From JBDRHL01 sp043816955 (GTDB taxonomy: Bacteria; Planctomycetota; Phycisphaerae; Sedimentisphaerales; CAYZTY01), in the NCBI GenBank assembly GCA_043816955.1, contig JBDRHL010000144.1, positions 15,001 through 79,000 of the forward strand: 64,000 nt of DNA, given 5' to 3'. The position numbers were made by a program, and so were the translations under genes. How positions within the stretch are numbered: the stretch's first letter is position 1; every line of letters begins with the position of its first letter. Shown one piece after another: positions 47,701 through 54,894 of the stretch. The notes beneath the pieces are model-generated. The model had not been told where the DNA came from. It saw only the letters and a program-made list of their open reading frames with translations, and did not search any database.

Positions 47701-50471
47701 CTGTCTGTGATATTGCAATCGGTAAATATTGCCGCTGAGCCCCAGGTGCAGGCGAGACTTCCTCCGTGTGCGGTGAAATTATCCGGATGGAGCTGATTCT
47801 GGGGGCTTCCCACATAGCTATCGGTAACTTCAACGAGTCCGCCCACCCCGCCGCGGAAATTCGTGTTGTTTATCCCTGCAACGCCGTTGCCGCCGTCTCC
47901 TCCTCTACCAGCGGTGCAGCGATTATTAATAAAGCTGCAGCTTGTGAAATTTACGCTGGAGAAGAAATCACAGTATACAGCGCCTCCTTCACTGGGGCCC
48001 GGCACGCCGGCATCGCCACCTCTGCCGTCGCCGCCAAATGCAGGATCGGCGCCGGCGCCTCCGTTTGCTCCGTTACCACCATCACCGCTTATCGTATTAC
48101 AATCCCGGAAAACACAATTTATGAATGTCGGGTTTGTCACTATATCGCAGAAGACCGCACCTCCCTGGGCGCTACCCGCTGAGCCGCCATCGCCGCCGCG
48201 TCCGCCTGCTGTGTTGGGATCGTTCGGATCAATGGGGCTGCTTGCGGTGAGGCCAAGTCCGCCATCAGCCGCATCGCCAGAAATGGCATAACAGCCGTCA
48301 AAAACGCAGTTGCGGATGACGGGACTTCCCCAGTTTATATACATGCCTCCTCCGCCGACATTACCGGAATTGCCGCCTTTGCCTCCCGAGGACTTGGAAG
48401 GCACGTTACACGGATCGGTGCTGAGAGCGCCGGGATTACCTGCGGAAGGAAGGCCTGATTCGACACCACAATTGCGTATTATACAATTTGTAATTAGATG
48501 ATTGCCGTTGACCCCGATGCCCGCACCGAACATCGCGCTGGAATTTAGACCGTCTGAGCCGGGGTTGATAGGCGCCAGACGATTTATCGATCTGCGAAAG
48601 GCGTTGGCAATGGTAAGGTTATTTAATGTTACCTGGCCGGAGCCGCCTGCACCATTCAAAACAAATCCAAACTCCTGCTGCCCGCTGGGATCGATAACCA
48701 CCTGGTTCGGATTGCCAACACCGCTGATAGTAATATTCTGATTTACAAAAAATCCTGTGCCGGTGTAATAGCCGGGACTTATAAGAATTGTATCCCCATT
48801 GACCGCAAGATTCAGAGCGTCCTGAATACTCAGGTAATCATGCTCGCCTGGCACATGATATGTGATGTTGAGGTCAGGCTCAAACAACACTGTAACAATT
48901 ACGTTGGCTGTTACGGTAACTGTGTTGACGTTCATGTTCCAGCCGGGCACATCATCGGTGTTGGTCCATGAAGCCACACGATAGCCCGGAGCAGGATAAG
49001 CAGTTATCGTTACAACCGTGCCGTCAAAAACTGTAATCCTTCGAATACTGACATTTCCGTTTGCGCCGGGTGTAACTGTCAGGGTGTACCTTGGAATCTG
49101 TTCAAACTCAACGGTAACGCTGCGGTTCATGTTCATCATGGCGCGGTATGTATTCGGATCATTCGGATCCAGGTACGGCGCAGCGTTGCTGTCGACCCAT
49201 TCTTTTACCCTTATATTCGGATCAGCCGGATAGGCTGTAAGCTCAACCACTCTGTAATGCGGATACGGCTGAGGCGTTGGATGATTGGGATCAATATCAC
49301 CTGCTGCGCCAGCAGCTACCACCGCTGTGGTCAGATCGTAATTGGGTACATTAGCATCTATTGCGACCTTATGGTGATAGCCGATATCGACCCGTCCCGC
49401 GTCCGGTGCATAATTCGAATCTGTAACCGCCTTATAATTGGGATCTCCCGTATCCAGAGTGGACAGGGGATCACCGGCGTCGATACAATCACTATAGATA
49501 AGCTGCTGGGAGATATTGCTCAGGAAATAAGGCCCTACCGACAACAACGGATCGATAACAAGATTGGGCTCTGTAAAAATGTTTCCCTGGCCGATATCGC
49601 CGTCCTGAATACACGAATACCTGGCCATACCATCGCAGTTAAAAAGCTCATCACCGTTATTCCAGAGAATTGAATTGACAATCACGGCGGTGCTGTTGTC
49701 GTCGCTTCTGTAAATACCGCCGAAGTTGTTCAGGCCGATATTATCAATTATCGTACAATTTCGAATTTCAGGATTTGCATTGAACAGATAAATCGAACCA
49801 ACATCGGCGGTTGTGTTTTTGGCGATGGCACAACTTTTCAGAATAGCCGATGAGTCGAAGCAGCATACGGCACCACCGCCTTGAGAGGAAGTATTCTCCG
49901 CGATTACACTGAAACTAATGGCTGCAGTATCAACTTCGCAATTAACTCCCCCGCCGTAACTGGCAAGATTATGAGTGATGCGACAGTCCGTTACGACAGC
50001 CGATGAGAAAAACAGATCAATACCGCCGCCGTAGAAGCTTGCCGTATTGCCTGCGCCAGGTAGACCTATGGTACAATTTAAAATGGTCGGTGAAGAATTA
50101 TCACATTCAATACCGCCGCCGAAGTCAGCAAGACCATTGATGATGGTAAAACCGTCAACAACTGAGCTATGTCCTTCACCGCTGTGAAAATAGAATCCCC
50201 TTCCCTGCCCGTTGCAATCGATTATACAATTCTCCGGCCCGTTCTGACTACGAACCACAACAGCTTTACCCTGAAAATCAAGATCAAAGTTACCGGTTCC
50301 GCTGTAATTACCATCCGCAACCAGAACCATATCACCGTTGCCTGCACGGTCAATGCCATCCTGAATTGTCAGGATAGGAGGCACCTCACCAAGGTCCGGC
50401 ACATGATATGTCAGTCCTGCTGTAAAACCTGTAGACGATAAAAATATCAGAGCGAAAATAATCCGCTTCAT
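38787..50471 (-). CDS. giant secreted beta-helix protein with internal subtilisin (S8) domain and dockerin
   Basis: A 3894-residue protein. Start ATG 50471 follows GGAGG at six bases and gives a signal peptide (MKRIIFALIFLSSTGFTAG). Four blocks of right-handed beta-helix repeats (NCTI/NCVI...GGGI patterns) each begin with a VPG..SIQDAI..A..GDTI opening. Short InlB-B-like repeats (TVTPG.G.V...YPAPGYRVASW) stand between them. Inside the second block lies an S8 protease with D1390 (VDTGVD), H1435 (AHGTACAG) and S1619 (NGTSSACP), plus an I9-like pro-region (about 1285-1360). A type I dockerin with two DxNxDGxVD loops is at about 3505-3567, followed by three fibronectin-like repeats. Gly-rich loops are frequent. 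A surface adhesin, sheath or polysaccharide-associated role is likely. Confidence 0.88.
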   Translation of the reverse strand: MKRIIFALIFLSSTGFTAGLTYHVPDLGEVPPILTIQDGIDRAGNGDMVLVADGNYSGTGNFDLDFQGKAVVVRSQNGPENCIIDCNGQGRGFYFHSGEGHSSVVDGFTIINGLADFGGGIECDNSSPTILNCTIGLPGAGNTASFYGGGIDLFFSSAVVTDCRITHNLASYGGGVNCEVDTAAISFSVIAENTSSQGGGAVCCFDSSAILKSCAIAKNTTADVGSIYLFNANPEIRNCTIIDNIGLNNFGGIYRSDDNSTAVIVNSILWNNGDELFNCDGMARYSCIQDGDIGQGNIFTEPNLVIDPLLSVGPYFLSNISQQLIYSDCIDAGDPLSTLDTGDPNYKAVTDSNYAPDAGRVDIGYHHKVAIDANVPNYDLTTAVVAAGAAGDIDPNHPTPQPYPHYRVVELTAYPADPNIRVKEWVDSNAAPYLDPNDPNTYRAMMNMNRSVTVEFEQIPRYTLTVTPGANGNVSIRRITVFDGTVVTITAYPAPGYRVASWTNTDDVPGWNMNVNTVTVTANVIVTVLFEPDLNITYHVPGEHDYLSIQDALNLAVNGDTILISPGYYTGTGFFVNQNITISGVGNPNQVVIDPSGQQEFGFVLNGAGGSGQVTLNNLTIANAFRRSINRLAPINPGSDGLNSSAMFGAGIGVNGNHLITNCIIRNCGVESGLPSAGNPGALSTDPCNVPSKSSGGKGGNSGNVGGGGMYINWGSPVIRNCVFDGCYAISGDAADGGLGLTASSPIDPNDPNTAGGRGGDGGSAGSAQGGAVFCDIVTNPTFINCVFRDCNTISGDGGNGANGGAGADPAFGGDGRGGDAGVPGPSEGGAVYCDFFSSVNFTSCSFINNRCTAGRGGDGGNGVAGINNTNFRGGVGGLVEVTDSYVGSPQNQLHPDNFTAHGGSLACTWGSAAIFTDCNITDSHVQGSISGQGGWPAFGRQAPPRKNYRIPSAGGGIYTGPASTGRFIRCRTMNNQTTHDPNELFTGDEYTGYGGGMCFDGRNLPPATTFVEVNDCNFIGNFAPVGGGVRAISVSDINIVDSNFGENSAFLGGGMYSVRSTIKITGCIFSDNIADSNFNEPNRIYGFGGGLYSASSDAVISDCTVTGNRSIGSGGGIYLSGDALTPLDGAITLKNCLVTKNTAHVDGGGISSNWYAKPNIENCTIADNRVYGLDSYGGGFFAAYGSDNEIINSIIWGNNGIYGSQIALDNGNEYFSIPSKLSITHSDVDMQKGLDFNSLLPGIGSTLPRPTGTAVLIDGDTIYDQFNAGAQWVKVIATLVQPYSSTMVNWASASSVSVMRQDVADLQASVLSTLSPAQFTVRHQLENSAVFSGEVTQAGLASLLANPAVAYVEPVREVHPMLAQAIPLANALIARTTYNGQGLAIAIVDTGVDYTHPRLGGGGFPNNKVIGGYDFGNDDNDPMPGEPYPPYEAHGTACAGIAAGQLYKFQDYIGGVAYNAGIYALRISDVNGDMYTDAGIAAWDWCLKHRNDNAAYPLKVVSNSWGIPYFPFDDPAFADAVFPAAAVTVQKLVDAGIAVLAASGNDGFAGDGISWPAAMSNIISVGAVYDTTDMVTDYSNTADILDILAPADPMYTLDIAGPAGYASGDYWPNFNGTSSACPFAAGAVLDLQSAAYQEMGVYLSPDAARNLLILTGDPVTDTKVDITKPRVNLGAAITLLKTSEPIHVEPNCVINWDPNTGWAPGSHIIDDDPCFVGPYYLSHIDAGQLYDSNCIDMGRDLAVDINLATYTTRTDGQLDVNYVDLGYHHQPLFDLPKYRLTIELHVDANILPNYEPNVIPDIDPFDPNDGLYNIYTMVPISVIPPPPYGFQTRWAGTIRDRLPEPNNVNSTNVALMDMDKTVTIDFVKVSRRLTIEIIGQGTVTTDPPDDHNGVFLQDMVVKLSATAAPGYRLKRWYGTDRQPAWGAVTNEVTMDTDKTVRVEFYVAGPITVGPGQEYETIGEGVNAASFGDTVWIMPGVYTGQDNVDIDLEGKSITITGMNPNEPNIVASTVIDCAGTEIDNHRAFIFQSGEDANTVLLGLTIMNGYVCGEYGGDENIDPNGNIDVNDMNGVEVVGDAYGGGIYITNNSSPSIIKCVIKNCVVTGAQGGHGGGGITWIDASNNGLPGGRGGDGLGDGFGGGIFCDVNCSPVISECTFIENRASGGAGGNGGWGGSPLELGLTGTEGRGGNGGDGLGYGYGGAVYYAPKACPRITNCIFNENKATGGLAGIGGRRGLGPAITPPIFGNYAPNGFSFGSGFGGGIWHSGICTVNITGTTFVGNGAYDQYYGHITPKSFAWGGYPIYPEYYHQGGGIYSDVNSMALTITDCNFVENLGGGVYCAGDTNAVFENCGFIGNSAAYEGGGVYIGPDSNAVLNNCVFTRNSTDLDGGGLDTDSDVELVECAFYGNAAAGYGGAVHADANLTLLELNLDSCAIADNNATRGGAVYFKNVSVGFNDCYVMNNHAELTGALHFIDSTVMFDTGDISGNKSTGDNSHGGAMTCVDTSLTIQHCSINNNEASGLQAVGGAIYLTNCDGAPVIKNCLFTGNYATQNGGAIAAYVASNPKISNCTFSDSSIEQITGTGGAIFTDWTSSAQITDCIFHQSNRIAVYESTPGRITLGHSLFYQNYHGDFYKASLARNFRTYDANNPTSPNLAELAALNAATIGGHKASDPLFASGPLGSYYLSQPPDQINQSEAVDNGSVTAGSVSLQRFTTRTGNWDGLVYGDPGYSTGDIGLVDMGYHYYDTDEVELVSLNAYVIGGHGTITFDPAPVIWPDQYFKGTVVTVRAQPYAGWLVKRWTGTDDDSSTKLTNRLIMHTDRIVTVEYRQPRDIDVPGDYTSIERAIDEAMDGDTIIVAPGEYTSGDLQFEIDGKAITLTSTNPDDPCVVASTILRERIEFTNVGPDTIINGFTLRDFSYFTPDPLDASGCGVDGYNAGSVYGGALQIGSPWGWSWYAGLLASWEWAQPASPTIRNCVIRNTGVNPGNGANGAAGCPGKPGGDGGWPGRAYGGAVYISPNSKPAFINCKIIDCRAEGADGGKGGDAGGGPYGGHGGAWGDPNGSWWDYGPFEEYWKYSGLGGGVYCDRASEPNFIDCTFQGNIAYGGVCGKTGEPMLINWVDNYYRIDRFGGAVFCAAQSSPRFTDCNFIDNTADINGPATHHEGAAVALSDDPYLSYGGAVAFDAGASPRFINCVFSDNQATIGGAIYAEQAELYADDSEFIDNFAYRGGAIYLSEALTRIGMSSFIDNEANGPGEVNGPAYAGSGGALYLFNTDTRVADCEITDNMAFASGGGVCIYDGNDVMLHNCLIANNTAGRDGGGISVNQYSETAISSCTIADNIVTSEGFVNGYGGGLFCSYAAYTSVLDSIIWSNSAGLGAQIAMGTGFGPIHLPSEVSVSYSDVQGGAVAVYGIDPITGCTLIWDEITNLHGTSLWNPRFVSNALGDYFLSDPNTGDPNQTVFSPCIDKGSGDANYLDMYKHTTRTDLRVDKGRLDIGYHYVRRADIVGDFNFDGRVDFLDWVIFNTHWLEQDCATPDWCHGTDMNRDGEVDNIDYAMFAINYGEVESTPPTPDPMMWNVPPRALDDTRIGMLAATAVDNSGYPVQYYFDCFYGNCHDSDWQYRPDYIDTGLTKDLEYGYRVKARDVKTDAYGVIDPARCAETRWSFVGYVIAGDMNAPVPTDNDPPTPDPMTWAIWPGAISHEAITMEATEANDISPVEYLFERCLGDCNVSTWVVDYNWVSSNAAYTDIGLDPCTTYTYRVMARDLSTNRNETAWSPIGAAATWEEPDLIPPTPNPSRLIQLRLVPGSGSFDWSAEMTAEAAVDDRYDVEYRFECNIGGLSSGWQTDNYYIVMIGGPYVDARFRVWVRDTSPNHNITAPSSWYPVQSDVP

Positions 50472-50541
50472 CCTAAGCCTCCAAATGTTATCGAAGTGTC
50501 CGAATTCCGAAGCGTTTCTAATCATAACATATCCTGAAGAA

Positions 50542-50570
50542 ATCATAGCACAAAATCAAAACGTTTATAA
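50542..50570 (-). promoter_or_regulatory. extended -10 promoter of the giant gene
   Basis: On the minus strand TATGAT (50547-50542) is preceded directly by TGC, an extended -10 element. TTATAA (50570-50565) lies 17 bases upstream. The start codon is about 70 bases downstream. The giant gene may thus be expressed independently of the secretin gene before it. Confidence 0.55.
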
Positions 50571-50666
50571 TGCTATTTCAAAAACTCAAATGCCTTTTGG
50601 ATTATCCGGCGTTTTTTCCCTGAAAACTTTTGATAAATTCACTCCGGATAAGTAAGTCCGCCGGCA

Positions 50667-53636
50667 TTACTGCCTGAGCATCGGGAAAGCCTCGCGCTCT
50701 TTTTCTTCCTTCAATATGATGGTGGGTTTAACCAGAATAAGAAGAATGGCGCTGTCCTTCGACTTGGCTCGGTTCTGGAACAATCTTCCGAACAGCGGCA
50801 GCTTGGAGAAGCCGGGGACACCTTCTTCCGTCTCCGTCTCGCCGGTCAGCTTCTGGCCGCCGATGAGCAGCGTGCCTCCATCCGGAACATTCACGCGCGT
50901 GCTTACATCAGCAGTTTGCATGAGAGGGAGCTGAAGTTTGAACTCCCTCAGGTCTGCTCCGGTGCCGGTTGAGCCTACGTACCGTTCATCGATGCCAAGC
51001 ACGCGGTTAAAAGATGTTGTTATAAGCAGAAGAACATACTTCTTGTCGGCGCTGATGGTGGGGTTGACCGTCAGCACGACCCCGTCGAAAATGGTATCGA
51101 CCGTCGGGTCTGCGGTGGTAACAACATTTGCACTTTCGGTACTTATAGTCTGGGTAAGGTCCCAGTCGGAAACATATGCTATCTCATTTTGAATCGTAAT
51201 CGTGGCAACTTCGCCGCTGAGGACGGTTACTTTCGGCGCCGTAAGCGTCCTGGCACTGGCATTTGCCTGTGTTGCCTTGACAAGGAAACTGACCTGCAGA
51301 TCGTCAAGAATACTGCCATATCCCCCGGTTAGCGTAGCAGCATCAGTGACAAGATCCGACAGACTGCCTGATACACCCGTGTCTGTGGCAGTAGCGAAGG
51401 ACATGGAATCCTGTTCAACATCAATAATGCCCCACTTGCCGCCCAGGTTACGGAGCCTGAAATCAAGATCGACGCCAATCTGCTCCAGGAAGTTTTCCGT
51501 CACCGTCAAAAAACGTGCCTCGATGGCAACTTCCTGGCCCACGGATTTGCGCATTTCGTTGAGAAGCTGTCTTATCTGCTCATGTACCTCAGGAGTCTGG
51601 GTGATAATAAGCTGAGTGCCAAAAACCTTGATAGTACCTTCGCCGCCGGTTGAATACCAGGTGTTACGGGCTATTGATTCCTCAATGAGTTCGATGATAT
51701 CTGTGGCCCTTTCTTCCACTTGCGCAATGTCAAAAGCTTCAGTAGCACCAGTGCGGCCGCCGGTACGACCAGCACCACCTCCGCGGGTACCGCCTCCTCC
51801 TCTGCCTCCTCCTCCTCCTCCTGTTGTTGCCAAATCTCCGCCTTCGGAGAAGTTCGCAGGTGCGCCAAGAAGCTCGGTTACAGGATAAACGCGCGTAACC
51901 ATATTGCTCGGAATAGCTTCCCTGGTTGCAATAGTAATGATGCCGTCTTTGACAGTATAACCGATATCAGCAAGGCCGCCCGAGACCGCATCAAGCAGAA
52001 GCTCAAGGCCCTTGCCAAGAGTGACCTGCGCGATACCTTCGAAATTGATCTGTGTGGTTTGCTCGACGTACGCATTTTCGCTGAGGTCTCGCCACCTGAC
52101 AAAAATCGTAAGGGGGGGAGAAACAGCATTTCTGATAGTCTCGATTGCCTGAGCGAATTCCGTGTCCAGCCTCAGTGCCGACAGATCAACCACTTCTGCA
52201 AGCTGTTTGTAGATGGCGGCATCACGAGGGTCTGCCCCTGCGAGTTCTTCTGGTGCTCGTTTTTCGACAATCTGGGGCCAATCTCGCGGGAATGTAATCT
52301 CGTTGGCATGAGGTATTGAGGATCGCTGCGCTTCGACCAGAAGGTCAAGCTCCTGTTTTTCCGTGTCTCTGATTACCTCAATCTGGCGCTGGTAGTTAAG
52401 CGTATCTTCAACCATTTGCTTCAGGCTCAATGCATGGCTGTGGTGTTCATCAAGATTCAGAAGCATCTCCAGCGATCCAAGCGCATCCCTGTAACGCCGC
52501 TGCTCCACAAAAGCAAGCGAGCTATTCATGTATTCTTCGATTTGTTTTCTACGATCCTCTTCCTGCTGAGCACGGTGCCTGGTCTGAAGCGCTGCGGCTT
52601 CCTGTCGTTGTCTTTGTTCCTCAGCTTCACGCGCAGCCAGTTGATTTTGTGCAATCACCGATTTTAACTGCTCAAGCATATCCGTGAACTGCTTTGTCAG
52701 CTCGTCACCAAGGACAAGCTTATTGCGATTTACTACCGAAGCTGCTACTTCAATTCGTTCAATCGCCTTGTTAAACTCGCCCTTGCTGACGAATTCGTTG
52801 GCCTTGGCGATTGCGTCGTTGACAACGGTCCTTGTATAACTTCGCTGAATGTTCCTCCTTTGAACCACCTTATCGATATAACTGCCGCTAATCTCTACAT
52901 CGGGAGCAACTTGCTCTCCAGGCAGGACAGCTTCGGCTGCTGGTGCCGGCTCAGTATCCGCAACGGGGGCCGGTGTTTTCTCAAGCCCGACCTGCCCGAT
53001 TTTCGCTTCAATCTTTTCCAGATAATCCTGTGGCATCTCGCCTGGAGCGGCATCAATAAGGCCGCTCATAGCCACCTCACGAAAACCCTGCCCCGCCTCT
53101 CGCAGCTTACCTTGTTTATACAGTGCAACGCTCTGTGTGTAGAGCTGCTCAATGCGCGTCTTTTCGGCCTGCAATTTCTGATCGATAGCCTCAAGCTGGA
53201 AGTCTATTTCCTGCCGGTCACTGGTTGTCAGATAGCGGCTGTCCCTTGCCTGGATCAAGCGAGCTTTTGCCCGCAGGAATTCTTTCAACTCGACAAGCTT
53301 TGCGGCAGCATCGATCTCCGCCAGGACGTTCTGGCGCTCTGCAGTAACATCACGAACCTTCGCCAGCAGATCTTCAAGCTCACCTCGCTCGGCCTCATTT
53401 AAATAGCCCTTATATTGACTCGCCTCAAGCAAGGACTGTTCTGCTGCTACGTACAAACCTCGTCGATACTGTTCGGCACCGATTCGTATATGCTGCCGAG
53501 CCAATTCATACATCACCTCTTGTTTATCGGACGAGCTGCGCCTTTTGCCATACACAGTTGAAGTCGCGCAGCAAGCTGTCAAAAAAATCAACAGCACTAA
53601 AGCGACTCGCAACCCGAAAGGTCTTTGCAAAGACAT
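50667..53636 (-). CDS. secretin-family outer-membrane protein with N-terminal coiled-coil/TPR region
   Basis: A 989-residue protein starting at ATG 53636 (AGGAGG six bases upstream). The signal peptide ends in a lipobox LTAC (C22). Residues about 40-480 are helical and charged, with TPR-like and coiled-coil stretches. An STN-like N-domain lies at about 500-600 (INFEGIAQVTLGKGLELLLD). A Gly/Arg-rich linker follows at about 600-630. The C-terminal secretin domain has the TAPKVTVLSGEVATI and VPDGGTLLIGGQK motifs and ends with ILVKPTII. Secretins form outer-membrane channels of type II secretion or pili. No gspE, gspF or pilus genes are nearby. It precedes the giant exported protein. Confidence 0.85.
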   Translation of the reverse strand: MSLQRPFGLRVALVLLIFLTACCATSTVYGKRRSSSDKQEVMYELARQHIRIGAEQYRRGLYVAAEQSLLEASQYKGYLNEAERGELEDLLAKVRDVTAERQNVLAEIDAAAKLVELKEFLRAKARLIQARDSRYLTTSDRQEIDFQLEAIDQKLQAEKTRIEQLYTQSVALYKQGKLREAGQGFREVAMSGLIDAAPGEMPQDYLEKIEAKIGQVGLEKTPAPVADTEPAPAAEAVLPGEQVAPDVEISGSYIDKVVQRRNIQRSYTRTVVNDAIAKANEFVSKGEFNKAIERIEVAASVVNRNKLVLGDELTKQFTDMLEQLKSVIAQNQLAAREAEEQRQRQEAAALQTRHRAQQEEDRRKQIEEYMNSSLAFVEQRRYRDALGSLEMLLNLDEHHSHALSLKQMVEDTLNYQRQIEVIRDTEKQELDLLVEAQRSSIPHANEITFPRDWPQIVEKRAPEELAGADPRDAAIYKQLAEVVDLSALRLDTEFAQAIETIRNAVSPPLTIFVRWRDLSENAYVEQTTQINFEGIAQVTLGKGLELLLDAVSGGLADIGYTVKDGIITIATREAIPSNMVTRVYPVTELLGAPANFSEGGDLATTGGGGGGRGGGGTRGGGAGRTGGRTGATEAFDIAQVEERATDIIELIEESIARNTWYSTGGEGTIKVFGTQLIITQTPEVHEQIRQLLNEMRKSVGQEVAIEARFLTVTENFLEQIGVDLDFRLRNLGGKWGIIDVEQDSMSFATATDTGVSGSLSDLVTDAATLTGGYGSILDDLQVSFLVKATQANASARTLTAPKVTVLSGEVATITIQNEIAYVSDWDLTQTISTESANVVTTADPTVDTIFDGVVLTVNPTISADKKYVLLLITTSFNRVLGIDERYVGSTGTGADLREFKLQLPLMQTADVSTRVNVPDGGTLLIGGQKLTGETETEEGVPGFSKLPLFGRLFQNRAKSKDSAILLILVKPTIILKEEKEREAFPMLRQ

Positions 53637-53744
53637 TACGAACCTCCTGAAATTAAGGAAAGACATACAGTAACCTTACAGGCCACTGTCTGTCCGCAAC
53701 TTAACTAAATCAACCGAGAACCTCCCGAACTACCCAAATAACCA

Positions 53745-53773
53745 ATTTTAACACAAAAATACCCATCTTGCAA
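53745..53773 (-). promoter_or_regulatory. promoter of the secretin gene
   Basis: On the minus strand TTGCAA (53773-53768) and TAAAAT (53750-53745) are 17 bases apart. They lie about 110 bases before the secretin start, in the divergent region shared with tsaB. Confidence 0.6.
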
Positions 53774-53833
53774 GCAAAAATATTGCCATATATTCTTCAA
53801 TATGCTATCTTTACTGCCGCTCAAATATTTCCC

Positions 53834-53842
53834 TGGTATACT
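53834..53842 (+). promoter_or_regulatory. extended -10 promoter candidate of tsaB
   Basis: TGGTATACT (53834-53842) combines a TGn extension with TATACT. The start codon of tsaB is 43 bases downstream. No good -35 box is seen, as is common with extended -10 promoters. Confidence 0.5.
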
Positions 53843-53885
53843 TCGGCATTTTACTGGACCAAGGTGACTAATTTACGGCTTACGA

Positions 53886-54644
53886 ATGATAGATTTTTCG
53901 GTAAAAAATATAAGTAATCCTGATTCTACCGCTCTTTCTTTGGCAATTGAGACATCCGGCAGAACCGGTTCCGTAGCTATCGGTGTTGGCCCTGCCGTAT
54001 TAGGGCGGGCTTGTCTGTCCAAGGCTCTGAGCCACAGTAGTGAGCTTCTGCCGGCTATCCGCAACCTGCTTAAAGGAATTGGCAAACGCCCATGCGAAAT
54101 AGAAAACCTTTATATCAGTATTGGGCCGGGCAGTTTTGTGGGTTTGCGAATCGCTGTGGCTGTCGCCAAAACCATGCACCTTGCGTCCCAGACCCGGATC
54201 GTCGCAGTAGATACGCTGGATGCGATCGCCTCTAATCTGGACGATTATATTCCACAATACCAATGTCCTATAAAACGAGCCGCAACAATACTAGACGCGA
54301 AGCGAGGCTTGTTCTATCTGGCTGTCTTCGAGAACAAAGCCGGACAATTTGTAAAAACTCTCTATGACTGTTTAATGACTCCAGCCCAATTTGTTCGTGA
54401 TTTCGTTGCAGGCAATCCCATATTTCTTCTCGGAGAAGGTTTGCTTTACTATTCACATCAGTTCCATGGTCCCGGTGTGGAAATTCTTCCGGCTAAATAC
54501 TGGTGTCCTACTGCTACTAAAATCTACACCCTGGGTAGTCAAATGGCTCAAAAAGGCCTGTTCGCAAATCCCCTCACGCTGAGCCCGAATTACGTCCGCC
54601 ACCCCGAAGCAGAGGAAAAAGCCAGGCTTAGCCCATCGGCGTGA
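53886..54644 (+). CDS. tsaB: tRNA threonylcarbamoyladenosine biosynthesis protein TsaB
   Basis: A 252-residue ASKHA-fold protein. It opens with ALSLAIETSGRTGSVAI and has SHSSELLPAI, the GPGSFVGLRIAVAVAK motif (usually GPGSFTGLRIG) and DTLDAIA. TsaB scaffolds TsaD and TsaE for the t6A modification of ANN-decoding tRNAs. An extra sequence at the N-terminus precedes the family start by about 15 residues. TsaD and TsaE are not in the window. Confidence 0.88.
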   Translation: MIDFSVKNISNPDSTALSLAIETSGRTGSVAIGVGPAVLGRACLSKALSHSSELLPAIRNLLKGIGKRPCEIENLYISIGPGSFVGLRIAVAVAKTMHLASQTRIVAVDTLDAIASNLDDYIPQYQCPIKRAATILDAKRGLFYLAVFENKAGQFVKTLYDCLMTPAQFVRDFVAGNPIFLLGEGLLYYSHQFHGPGVEILPAKYWCPTATKIYTLGSQMAQKGLFANPLTLSPNYVRHPEAEEKARLSPSA

Positions 54645-54894
54645 TCAGCACCAGGGACAGTCCCCTGCCAAGTTGGCGTACAGCAAACTATTACAGATGC
54701 CAAAAACGACAGTGCTTTTTTGCTCAACGGGCAAATTTTCGAGGAATATAATTTTTTAACTCCTTAAAAAGAAAAGCCTTATGTCTTATCGGTCCCAAAA
54801 GCATTTTGCTGATATGCCAACTGGTACTGACTTTGCATCATACCGGTCGAGTGTAATTCTATAGTCATTTTGGCGAAATTAGGAGAAATCAATT
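54645..54894 (+). other. leader region of the groE cluster
   Basis: A 250-base gap. A perfect TATAAT lies at about 54747-54752 with no good -35 box. AGGAG stands before the groEL1 start. I find no CIRCE repeat (TTAGCACTC-N9-GAGTGCTAA), so HrcA control is not indicated by the classical operator. No small gene is evident. Confidence 0.4.

Noticed and set aside
39357..48501. Many long open frames on the plus strand opposite the giant gene
   Set aside because: They are antisense shadows of Gly- and Asn-rich repeats (giving Pro/Ala-rich translations), lack ribosome sites and resemble no protein.
38787..50471. Repetitive DNA considered as a CRISPR array or satellite
   Set aside because: The repeats are degenerate, of varying spacing and keep one reading frame; they encode protein repeats, not identical DNA repeats with spacers.
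54645..54690. GGGACAGTCCC near the tsaB stop as a terminator
   Set aside because: The stem is only four base pairs and no T-run follows directly.
54645..54894. CIRCE/HrcA operator before groEL
   Set aside because: The TTAGCACTC-N9-GAGTGCTAA palindrome is not present in the leader.
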